In this document: positions 1-12,122 of the stretch, piece by piece
Layout: the number at the start of each line of letters is the position of its first letter
Numbering within the stretch: position 1 is the stretch's first letter
NCBI GenBank assembly: GCA_021234155.1
Contig: JAJEKV010000041.1
Coordinates: forward strand, 13,518,310 to 13,582,309
Length of the DNA stretch: 64,000 nt
From: Isoetes taiwanensis
Lineage: Eukaryota; Streptophyta; Lycopodiopsida; Isoetales; Isoetaceae
Reading direction: 5' to 3'
Notes under the pieces: model-generated
Database searches by the model: none
Told to the model about the DNA's origin: nothing
What the model saw: the letters and a program-made list of their open reading frames with translations, nothing else
Position numbers and translations under genes: made by a program

Positions 1-19
1 CACAAGAATCCATGGAGGC

Positions 20-1144
20 CAAAGGCTGCTGTTAAATTCCAGTTGAAAAATGTTTGTGTATGGGTGTTGCAAACTTTATGACTTTCAGAATAATGGGATC
101 AATCCGCTCTATCTTTATGGTAACTTTTACTTATGTTCTATTTGTTTTATCGTGATGAAATTCAAAAGCTACAAGTGATGAAAGCCTCAAATGAATTCTA
201 GTTTTTTCGGTTTGAATTCTAAAATTTTTTGTCACACCGTTGGGAGGGGGACATCCCTAAGGCCTCGAAGAGGCCTAAAAATTTTTTTTGCAACACAAAC
301 CATTAACATTCAACATATAAAAATTAGATCCCTCAACACATAACAACCATTAACAACCAACACATAACTACCATTGACATTAATTAACACAACCATTGGG
401 TCCAACATATTTAAATTAAAATCCCCTTAAACCCCTTTGGTTTGGGTGCATATTCACAGGGGGTGGCGTAGGGCGGCGAGAGCCCTCATAATTGTATTTT
501 GCATTACAAAATCAACATCATATAGTATTCGGCAACGGAAATCTTATAGTATTTTTCGCGAATCATGTTATACAATATAGCAAATTTTGTACTTGCATAC
601 TCCACAAAAACGAGGAACTTTACGCGGTGTAGATTAAGGAATAAGGGGTGAATATGCCTATCCAACAGCTCTCGTTGCCCGGAGTCACCCCCCGTGTGAA
701 TATGCACCCAAACCAAAGGGGGTTTAAGGGGGATTTTAATTTAAATATGTTGGACCCAATGGTTGTGTTAATTAATGTCAATGGTAGTTATGTGTTGGTT
801 GTTAATGTCAATGGTTGTTATGTGTTGGGGGATTTAATTTTTATATGTTGAATGTTAATGGTTTGTGTTGCAAAAAAAATTTTTAGGCCTCTTCGAGGCC
901 TTAGGGATGTCCCCTCCCCCACCGGGTGTGACAAAAATTTTAGAATTCAAACCAGAAAAAAACTAGAATTCATTTGAGGCTTTCATCACCTGTAGCTTTT
1001 GAATTTCATCACGATAAAACAAATAGAACATAAGTAAAAGTTACCATAAAGATAGAGCGGATTGATCCCATTATTCTGAAAGTCATAAAGTTTGCAACAC
1101 CCATACACAAACATTTTTCAACTGGAATTTAACAGCAGCCTTTG
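20..1144. mobile_element. Foldback (long terminal inverted repeat) DNA element
   Basis: Two arms of about 460 bases, roughly 20-484 and 672-1144, are near-perfect reverse complements. The left arm begins CAAAGGCTGCTGTTAAATTC and the right arm ends with its complement ...AACAGCAGCCTTTG. Each arm also contains GGCCTCGAAGAGGCC, a short internal palindrome. The central spacer of about 190 bases is AT-rich and I see no transposase in it. Long inverted arms with a short unpaired centre are typical of foldback elements and of non-autonomous Mutator-like elements. I could not find a convincing target-site duplication next to the termini, so the superfamily is unassigned. Short reading frames inside it have no coding character. 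Confidence 0.85.
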
Positions 1145-2200
1145 AATGCATTAGAGTCAATTAAACTTTTTGTGTTGTGATGGACATCCATACCTATCAA
1201 CATATACCACAACTATTACAATTCACATTCTATACAACTTTTAATTTTCTTAACATTCAGTTTTAACATCATATTGCCAAACCAATCTGATATCACCAGG
1301 TTTCTTGCATTTCTCTCTTTGCCATCTTTCAAATTTGGCAAGGTATTATAGAATGCCTTGAATTGGGTAATATACTCGAGAAAAACAGTCAAAATGTATG
1401 AGCAAACATCAACCTATGCGTCACAAAGCAAAATCGGTCCCATATATACTTTGCAATATCATGCCCCTGAAGGAGTAACTCATCATTAAAATGTCTACTA
1501 TTAAAGAACTAAATTGCACCTTTAATGCCAACAAAACATATGCTTTATGTTACAACCACACAATTCACGCAATTCACGTAATATGCCAACATTAACTAAA
1601 TACAAAATTCAAACCCTTACAACTTGGCTTAAAGTTTTACATAACAATCATCGCTAAACGACTCTATATCAACCTTGACTTATATGTGGAATCTTAGCTC
1701 AACTCTATATCAACCGGGTAAAAGCATGAAAGGGTGTCTATAAATGTAGCCCTTTTTGTACATATACATATGTACCGAATGCACATTTTTGGAATAACTG
1801 TCATCATGACCAGCTAGTAACTGCCATGATTAATGGCTATCCACTACTCACGAACCCATAATTATCAGGATTTTGAAATTCTTTCCCCAAATTCTTTCTT
1901 GGTTTGCCTCTCGTTCACTATCCGCCCCGCCTTCTGCTTGGATTAGATCCGCGAATTCTTCATCTAGCTATGGCCCCAAAACCCCCCGATGAGTGCTTGC
2001 TCATCACCACAGCCCAAGCAAGATGCTAGTGCTTCCGGTGGAATTTTACCTCCAAGGAGTTTACGTTTGGGTTCGAGGTGATCAAGCCAAAGACCTCAGT
2101 GTGAGAAAACATCACGAGGCCCACATACCCAACCTAGAGATGGTTATGAGCGAGGTATGGGGGTGAAGCTCCAAAAAGCAGACGAGGATTCAAGGAAGGA
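1145..2200. other. AT-rich spacer without recognisable gene
   Basis: AT-rich sequence to about 1,850, then a more GC-balanced stretch (about 1,900-2,200) that could be the start of the broken gene to its right. No intact reading frame, terminal repeat or RNA gene was seen. Confidence 0.4.
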
Positions 2201-5200
2201 GAATCGAACGCATGGAAAGATGATTTTTAAATATTATGAATTGGTTTATGGCAAGAAAGCAGGTTACAAACCATTATATTTCAACCTATTTTGCGAGCAT
2301 TTGCTCTTCACTTGAAGGGACGGCTTGTTGATTGGATGGGCGTGGCTAGGACGCCAAAGATCTTGCCAAAACCCTCGATTCCAGGCGTTACTGAGAGGAC
2401 CCTACAACAGGTAAATCCTCAACTATCAAACAGGACATCGTATTGCAGCAGAATATTAGAGCCCTGGCTTATTCTAGATCAGATGTTGACACAATAAAGC
2501 AGTTACTTAAGCATGGGTTGGAGGAGAAAACTAACCTATTGAATGAAGTAGAAGCACTGGAAGAAAAAAGGAGGGATGCATTGAAGGTCATCAGCCGGAT
2601 TGAGGGTAGAAAGGATATGCTATCCGAAGATCTGCAGCAGATCTGCCAGAAAATAGATGAGACAAAACAGGAATTTGACAAATTGTCCCAGGATCCTGCT
2701 GGAAATGCTGTTATGTTCGGAGTGTTGAAGTACAAGTTGGAAGACTTGGTTATGAGTAGACATGATAAAGAACAACACTCTTCTAAGCTAGAAATTGGTT
2801 TTGCGGGGAAGCAACTAAAGACATTGAAAGGCATGAAATCTCAATTGAACAAGCAAAGGAAAAACTTAATTGCATTGAATTGGTTCAGGAAAGGCATTCC
2901 ACAGATTTTGGATTTCATGGGGAGAGCGGGACCTATTGTTCGCACCCAGGCCCTACCCCAGAGGGAGCTACTTCTATAGAAGCAGTTCATCACATTAGGT
3001 TCATGTACACATTTGTGGCCAAGGCTTTGGCAAAAGCGGGTTTGTTCTTTGCTAGCTCCATCTGAGAGATGCTTATTGCCTCTTACGCTTGTGTTATCCC
3101 AGTCCATGAAAGGCGAGAATTGCATAAAAGGTTGCATCCGGGATGAGGGCATTCGAATTCAGCTTGGTTTCCCTAACGTGAAAGGTATGCATTGCTCTCA
3201 ACTAATTTAAACTTATATTTCTCTTCATTCATATTTGTTATTGTAATGCATAGTTCTACATGTATGGCTTTGATTGCATTGCTATTCCTTGTACATGTAT
3301 AACTTTTAGTGTACATCATGCGAGAGGTACATAGGCATATATTTGCTTGTTTATTGATGCTTTTATTTTTTGAGCTTGAATCTGCAGTTGTATCAGTTGT
3401 ACATGTCTCTAATGGAGTCTACATCTGCAAATAGATGTACATGCATTTATCTTTAGAGTGCATCTGTAGATGGATTCATAAGTATGTGCATTTTTTACAT
3501 ATATGTGCTTTTTTTTTGGCATAGATCTACATTCCCTAACGGATACACAGGTACATCACAGGGTACATCGGTGTACATCCGGGTACATTGATGTACCTTT
3601 ATGTACATTGAGGAACATGGACATGTACATTTGGCTATAGTTAAATGTAGTTACTTACATTTGGTACATTCTATGTACATGAAATGTACATGCTTGGCGG
3701 GATGTACCATATATTTCTCATTAGTTACATTTTCATGTTCTTTTATGTCTATTGAAATTTAGATCATTTGTTTGTTTTGCGGATGAGGCCGCATTCCTAT
3801 CGAAGCAGCTTTAATGGGTGATGTTCTTGAGCCATCTGCATCGACTCTCTTCTGATTTTTCTTGAGCATAATAAGCGGAGACCGAATCGTAGACCCTCTA
3901 CCTTCCAGCTCGGATCACCAATGACATTTTGATTGCCCGGTAATAGAACAATGCACAGCGATTGCACCTTTCGAACATGGCAAAGTGAAGTTGAGGAAAT
4001 TGAGAGGATGGATGGCACTTGAAAGCTAAAGCAGGTCGCGGTCGCGAGCCTTCAATGGCTGCAACGGAAAATCTTTCATCACCAAGTGCTAAATTAGTAA
4101 TTGGAGAAGCTAAGAAAGATTCAAACACGTCTCCGACATCATCTGCGGTCCCAGGTTACGGACTGTTACGAGAAAAGAACTACAAAGGACCACGGATCCG
4201 ATTTTAACCCGGAGATACCGGGGAAGAGGAAGGCTGAGTTGGTAGTTGAGTCCACTCAAAAGAGGAGGCAAAAGAATCTTTGGTGATGGCACTCCAAAAG
4301 AAAAAACAGGGCAAAATCTCCGGCAACAAAAAATGTCCTCCGAAAAGAAAATCTCGAGCAAAAAGTGCCACCACCACCTAGAAAGAGGTATGTCCAAGAT
4401 GAACTAATTTTTGTTAAACATCTCCAGTTTATGGTAATTAACCACATTTTTTGTGCATAGGACCGCGATCCGCGGTAGTGAAGGAAGGCTGATCCACGAT
4501 CCTTACGAGGTCGAACCCGGAAGAGGAAGAGGATCTACAAGCAACTATTGATGTGATAACAAATAAGGTCTGGATCCTCGAGAAGATCTTTGAAACGGTG
4601 ATGAATTTACAAGGTGAGTAATATACAATTGATTACAATAGATATATTCTTTTTTGCTAATCTTTGTTGTTTCCTTATGCGGTTTAGTGAACCGGCCTTG
4701 AAAAGGTTGGTTCCATTCACTCCTTATAGGGACTGTCCTCCTAAGCACGCACCCTCTATCTTTCAAAGTGATGTTGGCGAGTTACTGGCTGGAAGGCTGG
4801 ACTTGACCTCTAAGATGGTAGATGTCTATGGGAGGTAGGCTAGCATTTCAACATATTTATGTTATTTCATTCCCTAAGTCACTCATCTTATGTATTAATA
4901 TGTAATGCGGATTTGTGTGCGGTACCTTTGTAGCGATCTTCCATCGATTGGAAACACAAGTTTTTTACGGTTCGACCCGGACACCTTCGAATTTTTGTGA
5001 ATTCCCTCAAAGCGAGGGGCGGATGCACGCGAGAACACTAACATAAAGGAAGGGCTGGATGGCATTTTGATTGCAAGATGCCAATACATATTGTTCCAAT
5101 TACGCAAGGCCCAAATGTGGCATTGGCAATACTTGTGCTTGCTTTGGTCCAATGAAAAGCTCTTTTCCATCTATAGCTAGCCCAAATTATCTGGATCCTC

Positions 5201-7290
5201 TCTCTCCAAAGGCTATGTACCCGATGCTAAAGTGGTCGAGTAAGTATGAGTTTTACGTTTTGTTTTATGATTTGATTATTCTCATATTGCAATTTCTTAT
5301 GCTTGATTTATTCTCACATTGCAATTTTGCGGGTTTCATAAGCTTGTGATCAATAACATGATGCTCGGATCAACGGCTTAAGCCATGGTAGGAAGAACTT
5401 TGATGCTCACATGTTCCGTCCTAAAATGCGAGAAACTAGTACCAGCAACCCTTGCATGTACATTGTGGCTTACATGCACAAATTCATAGATCTGCAGTGG
5501 TTGATGCCGCGACCAAGCTCCATTTTTGTAAGTAGAACATGTTATTTTCCTATTAGTTATTTGTTGGTATAGTCCTCTAATACTTGTGCACCATGCGGAT
5601 GACACCCGGTTGGTTCAGCGATGCCTATGCCAAGTCACGGAGGGGATCATCTAATGGAGGCATTAATTGTAGAAGGCGAGATGAATATACAAGCGGTTGT
5701 TCCTACCGGGGGTAGATAGTCCCTTTGACTTGTTTGTAAATTACAGTTTTGTATGAGCCATGCTCAGAGCTTCTTTGTACTCAATAAGTAATGAAAAAAT
5801 TAATTTATTTGTCTCACTTACACACAGTACAAATAACAATCGTGTAATTATCAATGTGTTTTCTCAATTGTTATTATGCGAAATGTAATTATAAATTGTG
5901 AATCTCAAGTGTTTTCTTGGCGGCAATTGAATCATCTAATTCAGGGGAGAAAGCTTCGTTATCTTTGACTTAAATTACATGTTGGGCAAGAGTGTGCACA
6001 AGAATGAAAATATTAACTCAAGATACCAACGGATCGGAAAGATGAGCTTCAATTTAATATAGGAAGCGGGGTTTTTACTGCGAGGCCGGGGTTAGCATCC
6101 TTTGTTAGCATTTGTAAAGAGAAGGGTTTGATGTTGCCATCTGGTCTTCACTCACTTCTAAAATCTTCAACCAATTGTGGAACATATTTGTGATGCTTTT
6201 CCATAAAGCTGAAGTTTGTTTTGACCGAGGGCGGTGTTGGACTCTGCCACACAAACACCCTCTTGAACCTCAAAGGGTTGTTTGTGAAACCATTAAACGT
6301 GGTATGGAAAGAGTACCCAGTACTATGGACATCTGGTTACGTCGGCGACGAAAGATACAAATCCACTTTGAATCACGTAGGAAGCTACATATGTCCTTTC
6401 TCTTGGACCTGCCGATATTAGCTAGTAGTGACGGTTGCTTGTCATGGAGCTCATTCCATGGCTTAATGGATTCAAAATGGCGAAGATGGTATAGTTTATG
6501 TGAAAAGAGCATCCAATGACTAATGCGGCCGGATGGCATATCGAGGCGGGTGGAGCAGATTTTCTTTGGCAAACTATGGCAGCAACTTGGGTGCTTTCTC
6601 TTTGCCTAAATTTAGTCAATATCTGAACAAGGAATGGAGAAAGCGCCATCATGTTATTGGCCTCTCGGCTGGCCCATTGTTGAGTGGAGACTTTGGCCCG
6701 ATGTACAAATTCAAATGTTATGAATATATGTATCAAAGTTTTTGTTCATTGCACTTGAGTACTCTATTCTTCTTGTCTTTCTTATTGGTACAATTATGAG
6801 TGTGTATACATAATTAAGTGATCTTCATTTGCTTTGTAGATGAATGGACTGAAACACAAAAGACTATTAAGAAACTAAGAGATAGGGTTATGCTGCACCC
6901 GGAGGTAATACAAACCAACACAAAATTTTGCAAGTACATAGGGTTGGGGACCAATTATAAGCCTCTATCTGCTTTGTTCTGGAACTTTGGGAAAAGGTTG
7001 AGCAAATTGAAAATTATGAGGAGCGAGCAACCATGAAAGGTATATTGGCAGCAAATCACTTGTTGCACAACCCTTGGGGGAAGGCACGTGTCTGGAAGAT
7101 CACGAGGCTATGTAGGATGGAAAGGTTTGCCCGATTGTACGTGCTATAGAAACCGCATGGACTCTTTTTTAGAGGATATCTCTTCACCTCTCGGCGGTGG
7201 CTGGAAGACATGATGCAATAGTCATAAGATATCGGGGCTCCCTCTTGACATTTTGAAGCTTGGTCATGAATTATGAGCCATGCTCATTTT
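2200..7290 (+). pseudogene. Broken multi-exon gene, unknown product (coiled coil and basic linkers)
   Basis: I do not recognise the product. The longest exon-like stretch (2443-2979) encodes about 178 residues rich in Glu, Lys and Leu with heptad-like spacing, consistent with a coiled coil. Further right come a basic linker (about 4,020-4,380, rich in Lys, Arg and Ser), an acidic stretch near 4,510-4,610, and coding-like pieces at about 4,680-4,840, 5,000-5,220, 5,370-5,640, 6,060-6,700 and 6,830-7,250. Several pieces are bordered by plausible GT and AG splice sites, for example the donor after 4,610. Frames change repeatedly between pieces, so the gene is broken or contains many unrecognised introns. 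It runs head-on into the minus-strand transposase-like gene, which suggests, but does not show, that both belong to one mobile element. An intron-like stretch at 3,240-3,760 is filled with TGTACA motifs. Confidence 0.4.
3240..3765. repeat. TGTACAT palindrome-rich array 1
   Basis: The hexamer palindrome TGTACA and its half GTACAT occur many times, with irregular spacing, between coding-like pieces of the plus-strand gene. Related wording (GGTACATC, TGTACATTGATGTACC) repeats around them. The region looks like an intron or spacer that has expanded by degenerate short-motif duplication. The same motif fills two other places in this window, 7,460-7,530 and 9,540-9,940. Confidence 0.8.
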
Positions 7291-7299
7291 GGGTGTGTT

Positions 7300-7660
7300 A
7301 TATTTATGTCCACAATATAAATAAATCAACCATTTGTACATGAAAACCTGTCCATTTCTTATCTTTGCCATGGCTGAAACCATTTTAGTGTTTATGCAAT
7401 TCAACTTTCTTGTGTTCAATTCTAATCAACTTACACTTAACAAATTTTTATAAGATTTACGGAATGTACAGCGGATGTACATAAGATGTACATCATTGTA
7501 CATCTTATGTACATTGATGTACATAATGCACTACAGTAGTCGGTTCTTAGGTTCTTATAACAAAGTATTACAATATTTGGGGAAAGTACTACTGGTCGAC
7601 TTAGTCCATGTCATCTACAATTCTTTGGAAGTTGTGATAACAATGTCTCATGGACTTCAT
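7300..7660. repeat. Convergent intergenic gap with TGTACAT array 2
   Basis: This gap separates the 3' end of the plus-strand gene from the minus-strand transposase-like gene. Positions 7,460-7,530 contain back-to-back copies of GATGTACAT and its complement. Apart from this array and AT-rich flanks I see nothing here. Confidence 0.6.
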
Positions 7661-10600
7661 CGGCAAGTGAAATCTTTGTGCTTGCCCCCTTCCGACTTGT
7701 GTTTTACTTTCTTGAATGGGATTGAACCCCAATCCACGGTTCTGCGGTACCAAAACATTCTTAGTAGGAGCGGTTTATACTTATTGTGGCGGCACGGGAT
7801 TAGTTCATAATATTGTCCTTCAATGACACTAGTGCGGTGAGTATTCATTTCCATAGTCATCAATTGAATCTTCTTCCAATGCATGCTTTTCCACGGTGCA
7901 CATGAGAACATAGTATGAAACACCTTCCACATTGTGCGGTCTTTGCAAAGACACAAATACATCTGAAACGACTTCTGATGTCATCTAAACCCGACCTCGT
8001 CCTCTGCATACAAAACTTCCACATCATTTTTCGGCTTCAACCACGAGAGGCAATATGATCGTGGGCTCCAAACTTTTAGAGACCATTCTCCCACAATGTT
8101 TAATGTTCTCACAATTCAACCAATTGAAGTTAATGCAAGCATCACAAAAAACCACCCGAGGAATGAGTGCATAGCAACTTTGTTGGATCTGCTTGGGTTT
8201 ATAGTTGACCTGAGAATGTATCTGGCTGAGTGCCCCGGTAAAGTCTTGCAATTGAATGCTTGCGCTGTTGTTCACATCTGTTTTCCAACCTCCCAAAACA
8301 CCCTTTCACAATCCGATTCCTTGGCCCTTAAAAGCGCACAAAATTTTTTACGCACACAATCAGCGGCATGCCATTTTGTTTTCTCTGCTTTCGCTCTCAA
8401 GCCACAACTTTGCTATACCAGCCTCGCCATCATGTGTGCCTTTCCCATGGCGGATCAAAAGAAATTCCATATCACTTTCGAATTTTATTTTCAACATGGT
8501 ATCTCTGATTCCATACCATGCCGCGTCTTGATTTGAATTGAGATGCACAACCATCCGACCACACATAATGAAGGTTTATGTGTCCACCTCCATTATTCTT
8601 AAGCCACCCCAAATGTAATTTAAAACCATGTTGCACAAAATGAGTGTCATGCTTCTGTCATCACGAAACATAGAAATGCCTTTGTTTTTTTAAACTTACC
8701 TTCTATTTTCATCATTGAAATATGGACCAAAATACTAATTTGATCGAGGATTCCAATGCTTTCGGATTGCACTTACGTCCCTGGTTTCAATGTGTAGTTC
8801 TCTGCAAAGTCAACAACGGACAACACACACTATTATCAGGGAGTTTCTCAACACATCTTTTAAAGCTGTTTGCTCTCTGCCCGGTGTCTTTGTAAAGTTA
8901 TGATCGTAAACTTAGCAAGCTGATTTTTCATGTTCTTTAACAAAGCGGATGCTTTGTCATTACGATCAACTAATCTAAGCCTTACGGATGTACCTTTTTG
9001 GATGGCTCATTGACATATGCATATACTTGCCGGTCCACATTAAATTCCATCTTCCTCGTTTGGACCCGGATGTCTAATTTCTTCACTCCACATTCATCAC
9101 ATTAAGCCTTTGATGCATTTTAGTTTATGCCATTCATCCGTCACATATTTCTATGGCTGTTGACCTCCACAAGATACTAACATTATCAAAAGTTTTCTTG
9201 TTTGCTTGACATACTCCATTGTTTTCTTTGGGATGCCTGCAGACACTACTGACCCCACAAGTGCAATTAACATGTAGGGATCTCCTCATATCATTGAAGG
9301 CCTTTACATGTACGGATCACGCTTGCTCATGTTTGACACAACAACATGTGTTTCTCTCCTTCAATTTCCTTATGCAATCGGGTTTTGGATACTTTCGAGC
9401 TGGCCCGGCGAATTTTGGTATCGGGATTACGATATACAAAGCTGTTGATAAAGCTCGGTTGCAATAACAAAAGCATTAAAGACCATGTTAGCAAAATGAT
9501 GTCCGACAACCCGGATGCCAAAAGAGTATTGAACTATACTATTGTACAATTAATGTATGTTCTATGTACATAAAATGTCCATCCAGCGGTTCCAGCGATG
9601 CATTCTTTGTACATCTAATGTACATCTAATGTAATACCGGTACATCTAATGTACGATAGCAGTTCCATTGAACATCCAATGTACATCCAATGTACATCCA
9701 ATGTACATCAATGTACATCAATGTACATCTAATTAATGTTCCAATATTGGTACATCACATTAATGTTACAATATTAGTACAACTAATGTACATATGTGCG
9801 ATTTGTTTGGCTTCATTACACGAAAGTACACTAAAATGTAGAATGATGTAATTTTGATATTCAAGTACATGTAAATGCGGTTTGCATGGACATATAGCTG
9901 TTAATGGATGTACATCTAAAAAGTACCTAATAGCACATCAACTTTGCCAAGATTTACGCTACTATGTAAACAATGTAAAAATGCAATACATTTCATTTCA
10001 TGGAACCATGTGTATTCATTAACGGGTCACTTTCGAACGGAACTAGAATGTCTGAGAATGTACTAGAATGTCTGAGAATGTACTAGAATGTCATGAAAAG
10101 AATTTTGGAAGAAAACATAAACTCAAAGACTGAATTGATTCAATTACAAGAGCAAACACATGAGATATCAAGGTATTGTATTGCTTGTGTTCTCCTCTTC
10201 ATGACATCTCTAACCTTTGGTGAAACTTTGGTATTGTCAAGCCAAAATTCCACGAACGACATTTGATTGAATCATCGATTCTATTTGATCTTAGCATCCT
10301 TCACCCAAAGCCCATACATTTGCTCCACTTAATGACATTATCTTCCTTCTTCTTTTGCAGCTTTGGATAAATTTCTTGGCTTTGTATCTTTAGCAATTTT
10401 GAAGAAACATTCTTGTTTATATCTCCTTTTTTTTCCAACAATCATTGATAGCGATTGAATGTTTTGCAGCCAATTTATCTTTGCTATTAGCGGACTTTAC
10501 TTCTTGAAGTCCATCTTTCAAGTTTACGATCATTGATTTCATAACAATAACCCGGAAGGATTTCCAATTCTGGGGTTTAAAGCAGAAAAAAAAGCGTCAT

Positions 10601-10790
10601 CTTGCAACAAGCGATCACAAAAACTAATCTTTGATCACGGGCCGAAGCGTTTGCCCGACAAGCGAGGATGCAATCCACCGACACATCAACAAGCTTCTTT
10701 ATTTGTTTTGTGGCATAACAGCGGCCAATGTCGGCATACTTGCGCTTAGAACCATCACTTCCATTGGAATTCTCACCCTCCATGAGCAGT
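7660..10790 (-). pseudogene. Transposase-like gene, copy B (WSDGC / HGKGxHDG family), degenerate
   Basis: Read on the minus strand, this region carries the landmarks of the gene at 60.7-63.2 kb. In order: a polar N-terminal exon (10,783-10,577, KRKYADIGRCYATKQIKK); FWLDNTKVSPKVRDVMKRR (about 10,261-10,198), matching FWKQNSRVSLCKKDV of copy A; FAENYTLKP and VQSEHW (about 8,820-8,760), matching FIENYIIKI and VQSQRW; KHDTHFVQH and VWSDGCASQFKSRR (about 8,650-8,521), matching IHDTLFVQH and VWSDGCSSQFKSSR; and RHGKGTHDGEAGIAK (about 8,470-8,410), matching SYGKGEHDGQGAVLK. The conserved Asp residues of SDGC and HDG are candidate catalytic acids of a DDE-type nuclease; that is inference. Frameshifts, for example between SQFKSRR and the HGKG motif, show that the copy is dead. 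One intron holds TGTACA array 3. The C-terminal part below 8,300 is poorly resolved. Confidence 0.7.
9540..9940. repeat. TGTACAT palindrome-rich array 3
   Basis: A near-tandem stretch in which AATGTACATCC/T repeats at about 11-12 base spacing around 9,600-9,730, then decays rightwards. It lies between the FW...SP...DV exon and the WSDGC exon of the transposase-like gene, so it is probably intronic. It is the densest of the three TGTACA arrays in the window. Confidence 0.8.
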
Positions 10791-10999
10791 TGACATGTGT
10801 TTTGTATTTCTTGAAATTCCTTGGGTGTTCTTCACGTGAAGGGGGAATTTTAGAGGAAGGGAGGGGCGGATCCATTCAATTTGGTTCGGTGGTTCGGTGG
10901 TTAACCAAAATTTGGGGGAATGTCGGGGGATGATCTTGCAATCATTGCATATCGACACAAAGCGACAAACCATAGTATCTTGATGTACATCTAAAATGT

Positions 11000-11568
11000 A
11001 CCCCAAAAAGCACAAATTAGTCCTTCAATTGATGCGAGGTATTCATGTTTTCTTATACCATAAGGGGGTTCCGCGATTTTGGGCGTTATAACCCATGCAT
11101 GCATGCCGGGGAAGGGGTTTTGGACCCATTTTACCGTTACATATCTACGGTGTGAGGGGGGTCCTTTTACGGTATTTTTGCACTATCCTAGGTAATTTTT
11201 ATTGAAAGGGGTCAAAATTTTGCTTTTAAAGATCCGTACTATCTGGGGAGGGTTTTGCCCGTCATGCCGCCTTGGATGGCATATCCCCTTATACATGAGT
11301 GAATCCCCTTGATACCCACGATGTAGCAAGTCATTTGGTCATAACTATGTAGAACTACTTTTTTAAAGTTAAGCTATATAAAGGCAAAAGCTTCTCTCTA
11401 ATAGGTATTAGGTAGTATCATCGGCAATTTCCTACTTCAACCACATCATATACATCTCAATATCTAATTTGTTCACCTTCTCTAAAATCACCAATCCATC
11501 AACCAATGTTTCACATTAACTTATATTGGTACCTATGCACGGCATTGCGCCGGGGCACCCGTTACTAG
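11000..11568 (+). mobile_element. Helitron 3' end (5' limit not found)
   Basis: The sequence at 11,535-11,568 forms a short GC-rich hairpin (GCACGGCATTGCGCCGGGGC) followed by ACCCGTTACTAG and then T. A stable hairpin about ten bases before a terminal CTAG/CTRR, inserted before a host T, is the signature of a Helitron 3' end. Two further sites in the window (22,346 and 40,252) have the same hairpin-ACC-N-ACTAG-T architecture. No matching TC 5' terminus was identified upstream, so the left boundary given is arbitrary. The stretch 11,040-11,530 otherwise holds no gene I can recognise. Confidence 0.6.
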
Positions 11569-12120
11569 TTTGTATTGTCTTGTTTGTGTTTGTAATTTAA
11601 GCAGGTTCAAAACTTGTGTACTTGTATTTAATATTCAGTGTTTGATTGCATGTTCAAAGTGTTCAATTCAGTATTTGTAGTGTTTGTCTCGTGTTGCGTG
11701 TTTATTTGTGTTTACATTCCAAATTGCTAAAAGCTCAAGTATTCCATTGTAAACAAGTATTCAAGTAAACAAGGCCAACACTCAAAATTTCAACACATTA
11801 AACCGGTTTGCAAACCACATATTAATGAAGAAAATTTTGCTTTCATAAATTTGAAAACCATAAATATTGCATTCATTTACAAGGCATTTACATTGTAAAA
11901 GGTTCAAGCTTTCTGCCTTTACAAAATAGGCAATACAAAATCATTGACATAGTGTCAATGGATTGACATTCATGCTGTACAAAAAGAACATTGAAGTTTA
12001 TGTGCATTCCAAAAGGGATCTTCACTCTGCATATTTGAAATATGAAACTGAATTAACATATACATAGCTGTAGTTGCAAGATCAATAAGTTACAAACTTG
12101 GTAAGTGTAAAGAGATATTC
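11569..12120. other. AT-rich spacer
   Basis: TTTG-rich and AT-rich sequence between the Helitron 3' end and the minus-strand gene; no gene, repeat or RNA structure is evident. Confidence 0.5.
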
Positions 12121-12122
12121 TT

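Noticed and set aside
504-851. Open frames on both strands near the centre of the first foldback
   Set aside because: They follow from the inverted repeat itself and show no coding pattern.
11380-11400. TATATAAAGGC as a promoter TATA box
   Set aside because: It matches the consensus, but no downstream gene starts at a suitable distance, and it sits in the presumed Helitron tail.
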